A stretch of DNA of 64,000 bases from Typhlomys cinereus (Eukaryota > Chordata > Mammalia > Rodentia > Platacanthomyidae), in NCBI GenBank assembly GCA_023101885.1, contig JALPQD010000116.1, forward strand, positions 1,426,001 through 1,490,000, read 5' to 3'. This document shows positions 1 to 11,163 of the stretch, piece by piece. Under the pieces are notes generated by a model. It saw only the letters and a list, made by a program, of their open reading frames with translations, was not told the DNA's origin and did no database searches. The translations under genes and the position numbers were made by a program. The stretch's first letter is position 1. Each line of letters starts with the position of its first letter.

Positions 1-59
1 TGTTTTCAGTCCAGATATTTAGCTCAGTTATCTAGCATGCGTAAAGTCCCGGGTACATC

Positions 60-345
60 CCCCAATACTGAATAGACCTAGATATGGTAGCATGTCTGTA
101 ATCCTAGCATTCAGGACGTAGAAGAAGAAGGATCAGAAATTCAAGGTTATCCTTGACTACAAAATGATTTCAAAGTTAGCCTGTGCTACATGAGTGGGAG
201 GGAGGGAGAGAGACAGAGGAAAGGAGGGGGAAGGAACAGAGGGAGGAAGGAAGAGGGAGGGAGGGAAGAAAGAAGGAAGAAAGGGAGGAAGGAAGAGGGA
301 GGGAAAGAAAGGACGTGAAGAAGGGAAGGAGGAATCTTATTCGAT
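60..345 (+). repeat. B1-like SINE with purine-rich (GGGA/GGAA)n tail
   Basis: Bases about 75-190 read as a diverged B1 (gtagcatgtctgtaatcc, then tagcctgtgctacatgag). It is followed by about 145 bases of nearly pure purine on the + strand, built from GGGA and GGAA units, probably grown from the SINE tail. Confidence 0.7.
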
Positions 346-799
346 AAGCTGAAAGCTCCAAGATATCCCTAACATGGAACTACACAAGGACTCTCAGAGA
401 CTCCTTGAAGGACATCTTCCTTGTGGAAACCATTCAATCAAGAGTGGCTTATCTTAAAGGGGAGGGAGTTCTGTTTGAAAGCCATGGGCTGAGAAGGAAG
501 GCTTGGAGCCCAGAGCAGGAACACTGCCCTGTTCTCTCCATCAGGCTAGCTCGGCCAGCTGCTGCTAAATTGATGTTTTCCAAGCCGCAGTCTGGGTCAC
601 CTGTCATGTGCTTCTCTGCCCAGTGGGCTCCACGGTCTGTGGACCAGAGCAAAGTGGCTGTGCCCTTTGGAGTCCCTGGACTACTTTGTGACCATGAAGT
701 CCCCTTCTGCCAGGGACACGTGTGGAATGCCTCTTCTTATTCTCCTTCTCCATTTCCTCCTCCTTCCTTTCTCCCCTTTCCCCTTTTCTTTCTATTTAA
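346..799. other. Unassigned intergenic segment
   Basis: No gene, RNA or transposon recognised. A 134-codon + frame at 405-809 has no recognisable domain and runs into a CT-rich stretch, so it is not called. Confidence 0.5.
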
Positions 800-1190
800 A
801 AAAGTTTGAAAGATGTTTCCAAGTACACTAAAATACAGATGATGGTATAACAAACACCACGCAACCATTATCCAGTTTCAACAATGCCAAAGCATGGCTA
901 TCTTTCTCTTTTATGCCCATGCCCAATATTTTTCCATTCCTACTGGGGTATTTTGAAACAAATCAAGGATTTATGATATGTGATAACATATATTTATGTA
1001 CATGTGTGATATCTGTATGATATATGTGATACATATATATAATGAACTAATATAATGAACAAAATATAATGAACTAATTACTTTCATCAAATAACAAATC
1101 GATCTTCAAATTTTCCCATCATTTCATAAATGTCTCTTTACAGTTGTTCATTCAAATCAGGATCAAAATGAGGTTCACACTTTGCAGTCT
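800..1190 (-). mobile_element. L1M-type LINE fragment
   Basis: Resembles the noncoding part of old mammalian L1M elements (tccagtttcaacaatgccaa, later tattttgaaacaaatcaagg and caaatcaggatcaaaatgag). An AT-rich expansion sits at 975-1075. Orientation is uncertain. Confidence 0.55.
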
Positions 1191-1199
1191 GTGGCAATG

Positions 1200-2210
1200 A
1201 CCCCCTTCCAGGAAAATGGTTCAGAGACTGAAAACAAAATTCTGGGCTCCTTGTTGCTATGGAGTTGCTCATTACTTCTAGGTCTTTCTGGACTTACAGA
1301 TGTAAGGGGAAAAAAGTATGCATGTGCACACGTGTGGGGGGTCAGTTTAAATGAACGGTATTTTTTTCTTGAACTTGAGATCCACCTGCCTCCACTTAAA
1401 GAAAGCTTGGGACTGTGGTATGTGCCCCCACATCCAGTTCCAAATGGATATTTCCGATTCAAAATTCAGATGCAGAATTTGTATTTGAACTCATTATTGC
1501 TGTGCTCACTTCTCTTTTATACTAAAAAAAATCTTAGTTTCTAATGGCATTATTACTTGATTGATACATTTTACTGAGTATGTATGTCTACATATGTATC
1601 TGTGTGTGTGTGTATGTTTGAGAGAGAGAGGCAGAGAGTCTTGTAATATGAAACTGTTATGCATTTAGATGTGATTAGTCTCCCAACAACTCATACTAGA
1701 AACTTCATCTCCAGAGTGGATGTGGACAGGGTCCAGTTTCAATCATTTTGTTATTTAATAGGAAGTGAATTAACATAAACACTGGTGATATTCCCAAGTA
1801 TATTCTTATTCAAATCGTTTGCTGTTAGTTTTTCTGTCCTTGGATACATTCTGCTGTGTGTACAATTAAATTGCTGTGTTTTACAAATCGTTTGAGATCA
1901 TTTCTTGTTCAGTGCCCCAACCTGTTACATGGTTGAGTCTGCTGGTCTCCACTTCTACTGTGTCATGAATGGTTATTTTCCTTTTTGGGTGACCATGCAA
2001 AACCTTTAAACTACTGCAAAGTCAAACTTACGGAAGAAAGAGACATTCTGAGAAGTCCACTTCTGTCTCTGTCCCCTCTGCCCACCTTTTCTTCTCCCCC
2101 ATAGATAATTGACATTTTTAGAAGTTTCAAGTGCAAGGAAACACAATAAAGTTTTAAGCGTTATTTCTAAGTGTAAAAGACACATGTGCTCTAACCTGAA
2201 GACTCCCTGC
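1200..2210. other. Unassigned intergenic segment
   Basis: No gene or clear repeat recognised apart from a short (TG)n/(GA)n patch at about 1600-1635. Frames on both strands at 1175-1544 are short and unlike any known protein. Confidence 0.5.
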
Positions 2211-2214
2211 TCTG

Positions 2215-2500
2215 GGTTAGGGAGAGGGTTTGGTGGGTAAAGTGCTTGCTGTGCAAGCAAGAGAATCTGAGTTTGTGCCCCCAGAACCCACAGAAAAGTC
2301 AGAGACAGTACAGACACAGTAGAGTTCCTGTCTGTAATTCCATGGCCCTATGGGGAGACTCGAGGCAGAGACAGAGAATCCCCAGTAGCTTGTGGGCCAG
2401 CTAGACTGACTTACACAACAGAAAACAATAGAGAGATGACATCACACAAAGTGAAAGTGAGGATTGACACCCAAGGCTGTCCTCTGACCTCCACATATAC
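2215..2500 (+). mobile_element. B3-type SINE
   Basis: tRNA-like head (gggtaaagtgcttgctgtgc), body and the typical end ctgtcctctgacctccacat leading into (CA)n. Its tail has expanded into the adjacent minisatellite. Confidence 0.75.
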
Positions 2501-2668
2501 ACGGAGGCACATGCATGCCAGCACCCATACACATGAACACACACACACTGAGGTACATGTATGCCTGCACACACACACACACACACACACACCAAGGCAC
2601 ATGCATAGCTATACCCATACGCACAAACACACATACAGACACCGAGGTACATGCATGCCTGCGCGTGT

Positions 2669-2701
<33 letters not shown>

Positions 2702-2835
2702 CACATGCATGCCCGCACCCATACGTGCATGCGCACACGCACACACACGCACACACATACACCCGAGGTACATGCATGCTTGCACCCATACACATGAACA
2801 CACACACACCCAGAAGCACATGTATGCCTGCACAC

Positions 2836-2870
<35 letters not shown>

Positions 2871-3060
2871 TGCGCACACACACACACTGAGGCACATGCA
2901 TGCCTGCACCCATACACAGGAACACACACACACACACAGGCACATGCATGGCTGCACACACACACATACACACACACAGTCACATGCATGCCTGCACCCA
3001 TATACATGAACACACACACACCAAAGCACATTCATGCCTGCACCTATATACACAAACAAT
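2500..3060 (+). repeat. CA-rich minisatellite of about 11 units
   Basis: A unit containing rGYACATGYATGCC recurs at about 2506, 2552, 2596, 2646, 2700, 2767, 2815, 2891, 2939, 2979 and 3025, separated by (CA)n runs and ACCCATACACATGAACAC blocks. Mean spacing is about 52 bases. Long open frames on both strands here are artefacts of the repeat. Confidence 0.9.
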
Positions 3061-3099
3061 GGAAGTTCCTTTTGTTCCTTGTAGACCAAAGGATTTCAG

Positions 3100-3890
3100 A
3101 TGCAAAAATCTCAGAAGCATTACTCTCATCCTGTGTTGTTACATCCCTTATCATAGCTGTTCCATGGCATAGTTCCAGAATGGAATAGTGCCCAGATAGA
3201 GGCTGTACCGAGCTGTACACGTGTGGTACAGTGTGGCTGAGGTGGGAAGTGCCATCAGTTAGCGCTTCTGAAACGTCCTTAATGAATCTCAAGAGGGTGC
3301 ATATAGATGGTTACTTGGACAATTGGAAGAGTATTAAAAGTGCGAGTGATTTCCTTCCCTCTGCTTTTGCTGATCCCTTCTTTATTCCAATGATCTTGGA
3401 GTGCCAATGGAAATCTCAGCCTGCCTCAGCTGAGCCCTGAGCAACCCGGAATCCAGAGAAGCCAGAGATAGCTCAGGTACAAGCAGAGTTGCGGACCCGA
3501 CATGAAAGGGTGGAAGACCTTGGGAAAATCCGATTCTCACTGATAAGCCCCCAGATGTGCTCAGGATTGGGGACCACGAGCCTCTTCAAAGCTACCTGAT
3601 CGCTAGCCTGTCCTCAGTCCCCAAGTGGTTGCCATGGCAGCCACTGCTCAACTGAAACCTTCTCATTCACCAGAGAGGATGTCGCTCCCTCAAACACAAA
3701 GACTGATTTATCCAGAAACCATCCACAACGCCTGGCCTGAGAGAGGGAGCCCAGGTTCTGGGACTTTGGGGACAGTGAGCAAGTGCCTCCCACAGGGGAT
3801 GATCCCACTGATGATCACAGAACCTGCTTCATAACCCTTGGTTTACCCACTCAGCACTACTGATCCGCTTTCTGTGCCAACAAAAGCACA
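3100..3890. other. Intergenic segment with an RFX-like palindrome
   Basis: No transposon or exon recognised. Contains GTTGCCATGGCAGC at 3628-3641, one base from a perfect X-box palindrome. Confidence 0.5.
3628..3641 (+). promoter_or_regulatory. Candidate RFX (X-box) site, imperfect
   Basis: GTTGCCATGGCAGC, one base from GTTGCCATGGCAAC. Motif call by eye. Confidence 0.4.
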
Positions 3891-3892
3891 GA

Positions 3893-4119
3893 GCTGCTGG
3901 GGAGATGGTACAGGGGCTAAAGTCTTCGCCTCACAAGCAAAAGGATCTGAGTTCAGTTCTAGATCCCAAGTTAAAGTGCCAGGCGGAAGTGGTGGCAGTC
4001 CTGTGAATTCTGGCACTGGGAACCCGAGTCTGGGAAACCCCAGAGCAAAAGAATAAGGAGGTGGAGAAATCCAAGATGAGTCTTGATGTCACACTGACTC
4101 ACACACATACAAGCACACA

Positions 4120-4168
<49 letters not shown>

Positions 4169-4186
4169 GAGAGAGAGAGAGAGAGG
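3893..4186 (+). mobile_element. Unfamiliar B2-like SINE, copy 1, with (CA)n(GA)n tail
   Basis: tRNA-derived head (ggggagatggtacaggggct) with a box-B-like gagttcagttctag, then a body with gccaggcggaagtggtggca, gaaaccccagagcaaaa and ggaggtggagaaatccaaga. It ends in (CA)n at about 4120-4162 and (GA)n to 4185. The body matches four other copies in the window but not the B2, B3 or ID consensus that I know. Confidence 0.75.
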
Positions 4187-4239
4187 CACTGAGGATAAAC
4201 AGTGAATGATATACAGTCCCTGTGACACCAAGGCATTTA

Positions 4240-4840
4240 GTCAGAGAAACTGATTGGAAAGCAGAACCACAAAGCAGCTTAATAAAAAGAATGAGAACAG
4301 GTATGTGCGGGGTGCAGGGATAGCAGACGGGGCAGGAGGACCATGGGCATTTCCCAGGTGAGAGCTGAGCCTTGAAGGATGAATGTGAAGCTCAGTGCTC
4401 CTCATGCAAAATTCATTCACCATGAAAATTCCAACTCTCACGGAGCAAGTGCAAAGGTCCTGTGCTGGGCATGTCACTAGTGTGTTCCACTGGGAAGACT
4501 GGAGGGGCAGGACCAAATCAAGGAAGTGACAGGAAGTTGGATCATTATCATATTGTTATTTCCCCACAGTTGTGATTCAAACCCAGCCACTGAGTGTTTA
4601 GAACGCATGTCCTTATTCATTCACCTACAGTGTCTCTTATCGAGGAGACATAGATGATACAGAACAGTTTAAACATGTCTACCCTTTTCAGGTTTACTCC
4701 ATGCCTCACAGCTGCACGCAGAAGAGTAGAAAGGGTTCATCTCACAAAGAGGTGACTGGTTTGCTTATGATGGACATGACTAGAAAGTAAATGAAATGAG
4801 AAATTCTGCACACAGAACGTAGTGTGCCTGGCTATTTATG
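4240..4840. other. Unassigned intergenic segment
   Basis: No gene or confident repeat recognised; a degenerate (ATTG/GATT)n stretch lies just after it at about 4838-4882. Confidence 0.5.
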
Positions 4841-4869
4841 ATTGACTGATTGATTGATGGCTAATTGAT

Positions 4870-5205
4870 GGCTGATTGATGTGCTCATGTGGGGGTGCAC
4901 ATGGAGGTGTGGGTGCACAGGTGCACAATTAAAATATGGAGGTCAGTGGACAGCTTCAGGTGTCAATCCTTAGGTGCCTTCTGCCTTGTGTTTGAGACAG
5001 GGTCTCTTGCTGATTTGGAACCTTACCACGTAGGTTAGATTAGCTGGCCCACCAGCTTCTAGGGGGCTGCCTGTCTCCACCTTCCATAATTCAAATTATA
5101 GGCATATCTCCAGGCTTAGATTTTTATGCTGGTCCTGGGGATCCGAACTCGGGTCCTCATTCTTTGAAGCAAGCATTTTCACCTGTGTCATCTCCCCGGC
5201 TGTGC
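4870..5205 (-). mobile_element. B3-type SINE, reverse orientation
   Basis: Reads as the complement of B3: ttgagacagggtctcttgct, ctggcccaccagcttctagg, and the reversed tRNA-like head ending in catctccccggct. Confidence 0.7.
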
Positions 5206-5284
5206 ATCTCTCAAGACAACATCGTAGGACAGGATGTGTTAACCAGAAAAAATAGCCAGATTATATCATTGAACCTGTGCAAGT

Positions 5285-5745
5285 TCACACACACACACAC
5301 ACACAAGCACACACGCACACCAGGTTTCCATTTTTGTGATAAACACAAAATACCTCAATATATGCAGAGGCAAAAGACTGTAAGAAAATGAACCAAAATA
5401 TTACTAGTAGTTGACTCACAGGATGAACTGTGGGCGGGTTTTCTTATTTTTATTTAATGGCATTTACAATAATGGAGAGCAAGGATTTTTGCAAAGAAAA
5501 CATGTGCATGCTCATGAGTGCATGTATGTGCATGCTTACAGGTGCATGTTTATGCTCCGTGTGTGCAGGTACTCACTTATATGCACTCATCCCTATTCAT
5601 ATGTATGTATTATGTCTTCATGTGTTTGCATGTGTGTACACATGTGCTCTTGTGTGCATCTACGTGCTTGTGTGCATAGATGCATGTGTGCATGCTTACA
5701 TGCATGTGCGTATTCTTTTGTGTGTACACACTAAGAGCTGGCCAT
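5285..5745. repeat. (CA)n and TG/GTGCATG-rich low-complexity tract
   Basis: A short (CA)n at about 5287-5320, then from about 5500 a degenerate TGTGCATG-rich stretch. Apparent frames across it consist of His/Thr/Cys/Val repeats. Confidence 0.8.
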
Positions 5746-6149
5746 GCAGCCTCCCAGATTGTCCAGTCATTAGAGTGGGGAATCTGGATTCCTCCAGCTC
5801 GCAGTACAGGCAGAGACAGGTTTTGTTTACAGAGCCCATCAGTCACGTGCAGGCTGCACATGCTCCCTGCGCAACACAGCGCCTCGCCAAGCTGGGGGAA
5901 GCTCAAGGCACGTAGTAGCCTGACACGATCTTCACTGCAGAGCTCAGTGTGGCGACTCGCTGCCCAAGCCCCCATCAGTCAGGGTGTGGAGCATCAGGGC
6001 GATTAGCGCTGCATTCGCCAAAGGGCTTGGCGCCATTTTTTAAATCTTTTCAACACATAGGTTTAGAAGAGGATTCCACGAGTCCTCCCCTGTCACCTAG
6101 AGCTTTAGGAAGAAAAATCAACCACCCAGAACTTTAGAGGGAGACACCG

Positions 6150-6157
6150 ATACCTAT

Positions 6158-6189
<32 letters not shown>

Positions 6190-6905
6190 CTCTAAAGACA
6201 CCTACACACAAGTATACACACACATACCACGCACACACAGATACTTTACCATGGCCACCACACACAAATCTCTACACTACATACACCCCACCCTACCACA
6301 CACATACTCACATACACATATACACTCTACCCCATCACATACACACACCACTCATACAAATGCTCCCATACACCTACAGAGATACCACACCACACAACAC
6401 AACACATGTACATACACTTACACATACACACAAACATGCACACCACACAACTCTCTACACTACATGCATACACCCATGTACACGCACTACACATTTCCCC
6501 ACCTCCACATACGAACATATCACATACCCACACGTACCCCACCCCCTCCATATACATACAGCACACACGCAACCCACATATCATAGATATACAGAGATAC
6601 CCTAGCATACCTCAAACACAAATATAAACAAACACACACCCATCTACACACATACTACACATGTACACACACATATATACTATACATCTTACATACACTA
6701 CATACATATACATATATAATGTATTCAAATACCATATACACCTAAAGATACACAGCACACACACCCATATACATACACACATGTTACTCATACCACATGT
6801 ACTATATGCATCACATATACACATCAAACATACATGGCACACATCATACATCATACACTACACACACATCACACAAACCCACCCCACCCATACATATACA
6901 CTAAC
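6150..6905. repeat. Degenerate CA-rich tract of about 750 bases
   Basis: Almost continuous ACAC, ATACAC, CCACAC and TACACC units with very few G bases on this strand. It begins with a (CA)n core at about 6162-6188 and decays rightwards. It looks like an old, large microsatellite cluster. Confidence 0.88.
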
Positions 6906-6926
6906 TAGAACATTCCTACCATCCCC

Positions 6927-7140
6927 TGTTGTGGTTTGAATGTGAATGGTCCCCCAAAACTCCTGTATTTGAACTCTTTGTCCTTAGCTGAGGGTTGGTC
7001 TTTAAGGTTGAGCTCAGCAGGGGAAGGTAAGTCACAGGTTTCTTAGCCCAACCCCACTTCCTGTCTGGTCTCTGCTTCCTAAGATTGGGGCTAACTAAGA
7101 CCCTGCAGAAGGGGATATATTTCAATACAGTGACTTCAGA
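6927..7140 (+). mobile_element. MaLR-like LTR fragment
   Basis: Begins tgttgtggtttgaatgtgaa and continues ggtcccccaaaactcctgta, the pattern of MST/MT-type MaLR LTR starts. Only the 5' half is recognisable. Confidence 0.55.
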
Positions 7141-7244
7141 GCCAACCTGCTGGCCTTACCTTTGATGGTTTGTGACCTTCCTCAAATGTGACACAGGAAT
7201 GCATTAGAACAGCAGGACTCCAGGGAAGGCTGTTGTCTTTAGTC

Positions 7245-7460
7245 AGAAATCAGCAGACCATGGCCCTCAGACCAAATCTGGCCCTGACTTTTATTTCTGC
7301 AAATAAAGTTTTATTGAAACACAGCTGAGCTTGTTCATTTGCATCTCACCTGTAATTGCCTTTAGACACAATGGCAGAACTAAGTCATTGTGACAGAGAC
7401 TTTAATACAGTTCACTGAGTCTGGAATATTTATTATCAGGCCCTTCACAGGAAGCCTAAT
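7245..7460 (+). mobile_element. MER5A-like hAT (Charlie) remnant
   Basis: Contains ccatggccctcagaccaaat, aataaagttttattgaaaca and a terminal tatcaggcccttcacaggaa, in the order of the MER5A consensus. Non-autonomous and ancient. Confidence 0.8.
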
Positions 7461-7468
7461 TGTCCCAC

Positions 7469-7891
7469 TGTCATAGTTAGGCACAGGTATCAACTTGACA
7501 GTTGACAGTTTGAGCTCTGGGCACATTTATAGAGAATTAATACTTGAATTAAGGCCACAGCAAACCTGAAGGAGATTGGTTGGCTGACGGGAAAGGCCCA
7601 GCCCACGGTGGGTGGGATTAGGCTCTGGAATAAAATACAGACAACTGGTTGAGAGAGTTGACATCCTTGTGTATATTTGGCAAGACATGCTGGTCTGGCA
7701 AGTAAGGATTGTCCCTCTCTCAGCCGTTATGTAGATATGGTGTAGCCAGTTCCCTCGACCCTAGTATTGGTGATGCTCTCCCATCAAACTGGACTATGAA
7801 TTGTACCGGACTGTTATAAGAAAATAAACCCCTTGTTCCCTGAAGCCATTTGATGGTGATTTGTCAGCAACCATGCAGGTGAACTGCAACA
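7469..7891 (+). mobile_element. Solo MaLR-type LTR (family shared with 47677-49818)
   Basis: 423 bases starting TGTCATAG and ending TGCAACA (TG...CA), with an internal AATAAA at about 7826. Flanking CCCAC and CCCAT are compatible with a 5-base target duplication. The same LTR recurs in reverse at 47677-48083, 49390-49818 and 53226-53661. Confidence 0.75.
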
Positions 7892-7899
7892 CCCATCTT

Positions 7900-8520
7900 A
7901 GGTCAAATTGTTCCAGAAGCAAAACTTGGGGACTTTAGTACAAGTAACTTACCAAACACAGATAAAGATTTCCTGCAAGGGGTTCTGTGGTTGGCCTGGC
8001 ATTTTGCAAAGCCCCTCTCTAGATTTGGTGTATGTGCATGGGGGAATCACTGGGGGAACAAAGACCAGGGATGGACAGATGTCCAGGCAACTGGGGTCTG
8101 AATGTCTGAGCAGCAGCCTTGGGGCTGAGCAGGCCCCTCTCTAGCTGAGACTGACCCTCAGCTCCAGGCTTCCGAGAGAAGAGAATACCAAGATGAAACT
8201 GCTAGACTGAGAGAAGCAGTTGGTACCAGAGCACCGGAGGCTTGCAAGGCATGAAGACAGCTGTCACCAGGCCTCTGGGCCTAGGCAGGGGGGGAGGGTT
8301 AACCTGGCAACTGCCTGGTAGGGAAGGGTCCACATTTGTGACTTGTTCAAAAACTCCCTGTCTCCCCCAGAATTATCTGGTTTATCCATGAAGCCTAGTG
8401 CAGAAAGGTCTAGAATTCACATCAGGAATGGAGCTGGCTTCTCCAACCTGTCCTTGGCAGCTGGGATCCCCTCAAAGAATCTGTTTAGTTACTTCCTATG
8501 ATACTGCGCCCTGAAACATC
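7900..8520. other. Unassigned intergenic segment
   Basis: No exon, RNA or transposon recognised. Confidence 0.5.
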
Positions 8521-8536
8521 CAACTTCTACCCTACA

Positions 8537-8561
8537 ACTCTCTGTCTCTCTCTCTCTCCAC

Positions 8562-8622
<61 letters not shown>
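8537..8622 (+). repeat. (CT)n-(CA)n microsatellite
   Basis: Short (CT)n, then tatacacaca and an uninterrupted (CA)n of over 20 units. Confidence 0.9.
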
Positions 8623-8623
<1 letters not shown>

Positions 8624-8639
8624 TACAATTCCTCAGGAT

Positions 8640-9050
8640 CTGTCACTCAAAGCTTCATTCCTTTAGTCTAACCTCCTGGGAGAAAGAGGGTGCAATGCAT
8701 TAAGTCATCAACACCTTAGTGTGAATTTATTAATCAGATTCTTCTCTATGCATTAGCTAGGCGTTAAGAAAGTCCCCAGCATTGAAATGAAAGGCTTGCT
8801 GAAGACGGAGAGTTGGAGAATGGAGGTGGGGCAAATGCAGAACAAAGACCAATCCTGGTCACAGCCTGACACCGTGGAAAGGGACAGAGGCCCCTGGTGG
8901 CACCCTATGGACACTTTTACAATCTCTGGGCTGTCACCCAAGAGCTGCCACAGAAAGTAAGCAAAAGAATGAGTGTGACTGTGTTTCCATAGAGCTTTAC
9001 TTGTGAATATTAAAATCCACATTTCCAATCATCTATAACCATAAATCAAA
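8640..9050. other. Unassigned intergenic segment
   Basis: A reverse frame at 8753-9028 has no recognisable domain. No repeat recognised. Confidence 0.45.
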
Positions 9051-9057
9051 ACATATT

Positions 9058-9340
9058 CTCTCTCTCTCTCTCATGTTCTTATTCATGTTCAAGTACGTGG
9101 ATGCAGGTTCCACATACTATGACACATGTCAAAGGACAGCCTTCAGGTGCCACCTTTCCATCTTGTTGGAGACCACATTGGCATAAGCCAAGCTAGCTGA
9201 CCTTCAAGCTTCTCTCCATATCCTGCAATCGTGCTGGTATTGTAGACTCTTGTACCACCATGCCTGGCTTTTACATGGCTTCTGGGAATCTGAAATCAAT
9301 TCATCGCTCTTATCCAGCAAGCACCTTATCTACTGAGACC
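9058..9340 (-). mobile_element. B3-type SINE, reverse orientation
   Basis: (CT)n start, then ggacagccttcaggtgccac, ctagctgaccttcaagcttc and the reversed tRNA-like head near 9300-9340. Confidence 0.6.
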
Positions 9341-9354
9341 TAAAAATCCATTTA

Positions 9355-9645
9355 TTTTTGCATGAAGTGGGGGGGGGGAAGCATGCATGTGTGTGTATGT
9401 GTTCCCATGCATATGCAGGTCACAGATATTAATAAGGTGGGGTCTCTCAGTTGAACCCACAGCTTGTCATCAGCTAGACCAGCTAGCCAGTGTGCCCTGG
9501 GGAGTCCCTGTCACTTCCCCGAGTGCTGAGAGTTCAGGTGGCCACCATGCCTAACTCGACTATTATATGAGTTCTGGGGACTGGAACTCCTGATTTCATG
9601 CATGTGGGGCAAGTGCCCTGTTCTCCGAACCATCTCCAGAACAAG
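9355..9645 (-). mobile_element. B3-type SINE, reverse orientation
   Basis: Contains ggtggggtctctcagttgaa, ccagctagccagtgtgccct and gtgctgagagttcaggtggc, ending at aaccatctccag. A run of G lies at its start. Confidence 0.7.
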
Positions 9646-9649
9646 TCAT

Positions 9650-9775
9650 TCTTCAGCCAGGCCAGGTGATATTCTCCTATAAATGGCAGCACTTAGAGGC
9701 TGAGGTAGGAGGAGCATGAGTTCAAGACTAGCCTAGACTACATTGCAAGACCCCATCTCAGTAATGAGCCTATTC
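9650..9775 (+). mobile_element. B1 SINE
   Basis: aggccaggtgatattctcct, then agaggctgaggtaggaggag, ttcaagactagcctagacta and caagaccccatctcag, in B1 order. Confidence 0.75.
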
Positions 9776-10700
9776 TTTTAGCCAGTGTGCTTGCGAGCAG
9801 AAGGCAGGGTCTGGATTGGTGTGCCAGCTGCAATCTGCCACCACCCCTTGCTCCCTGCCCAGATTGTCCCCAGGCCCGCTCCACAAGGACAAGCCCTTGC
9901 TGCATACATCACCGCTGCCTCCCCTTCACCAAGCCCACGGAAGTAACTCAGCAGTGCCTTGCTCCTGTGCTTGATCCACTGTCCCTGGGGACCTGCTTTT
10001 GAGTGTAGAGGTGACGCCAGGGTAACAAACGGGCTGGTGGGCCCACCAGCCACCAACTAGTGCCCAGCGCTGGGCTCGGGATTCACGCTGGTTGACTGAG
10101 AAGCAAACTTAACTGGGCTCCACCTGCCTACCCACCCCTGGTCCAGATCTCATGTGTCAGGCCCCGTGGGGTCCATCGGGCCCACTTCTGAGGATCCTCT
10201 CTGAAATTACCAAGGCATCGTCGTCATGACCAGCCAGCTGCAGACCTACCATCCCAGCCATAAGCACGGCCATGCTCACTTCTTGTTGAGCACTTAGTCT
10301 GCGTCAGGCACTGGTACACTTGCTGCGGCTGGGATTCAGGAAGCCAGCTGGCCGGGCTCCACAGCAAGGCCCAGCCACACTGGTGGTGCCCAGGAATCCA
10401 TATGCAGTGCCCGTTGCCACTTCCAGTTGGGAGATGAACCATGAGAAAACAGAGACACGGGGGAGTTGGCTACACTCAAGGTCACAGAGCAGAGGGGGCA
10501 GGTCTGCCTGACGCTCAAGCTGGCTCCTCTTGCTCGCAGCAGGCTCCTGTGCCTCTGCCTGTCTCAAAGTCACCCTGCCCGGTGAGCTGGGGATCCCAGC
10601 TCTTACCACACAGAAATAGAAACTGAGACTGAGGATCCACGCCCACCTTGGTAATGCTGCCCCTCACTGGAACCACTGTGGCTACTTGGGAAAACACACA

Positions 10701-10746
10701 TGGTTGGGGGTGGGGTGGGGTGGGGTGGGGTGGGGTGGGGTGAGGG
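10701..10746 (+). repeat. (GGGGT)n tract with G-quadruplex potential
   Basis: Seven consecutive runs of four or more G separated by single T (10706-10740), then one GGG. This far exceeds the four short runs needed for an intramolecular G-quadruplex. Confidence 0.85.
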
Positions 10747-11148
10747 AACTTCAGAAACCTAGACTGGGCCCTCTAATGAGCAGCCAGAAATGGATTTTTT
10801 TAGTCTGAGAATTTGTCTCGGGTCTGTCCTAGAAGCAGAGCCTGAGGCAGGAAACTCTTGTGCCTGGAAGATCATGAAAGGAAGGAGAGGAGAGATGCTG
10901 GGTGTAGAAAGGGGAGAAAGTGTGGGATCGGCCCGTTCCAACCAGCACTCCGCAGAGAGAGGCAAAAGACTGGGTGTGTCCAGCACGCGCTATGGGCTTT
11001 TCCTGCATGGGCGTGGGAAGGGCCGTGTGAGCTAGGTGAGTGCAGCAGAGAATGGTGCAGCCGGGAGCCTCCCCGCAGCTGCTGGAGAGGGCTGCACACT
11101 GTGGAGGAGACCAGCATGAGCTGCCACCAGCATCTCCCGGGAGCAGGG

Positions 11149-11163
11149 GCCGCAGGGGGCGTA
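11149..11163 (+). promoter_or_regulatory. Candidate CTCF site, forward
   Basis: GCCGCAGGGGGCGTA matches the CTCF core (AG then GGGGC, flanked by G/C) with a few flank mismatches, about 9.6 kb upstream of the CALB2 promoter. Motif call by eye. Confidence 0.45.

Noticed and set aside
2500..3060. Regular repeat units resembling a CRISPR array
   Set aside because: Units vary in length, spacers are (CA)n and the DNA is mammalian.
2401..3188. Long open frames on both strands (up to 250 codons)
   Set aside because: They translate the CA/TG minisatellite into His-Thr or Cys-Val repeats; no coding signal.
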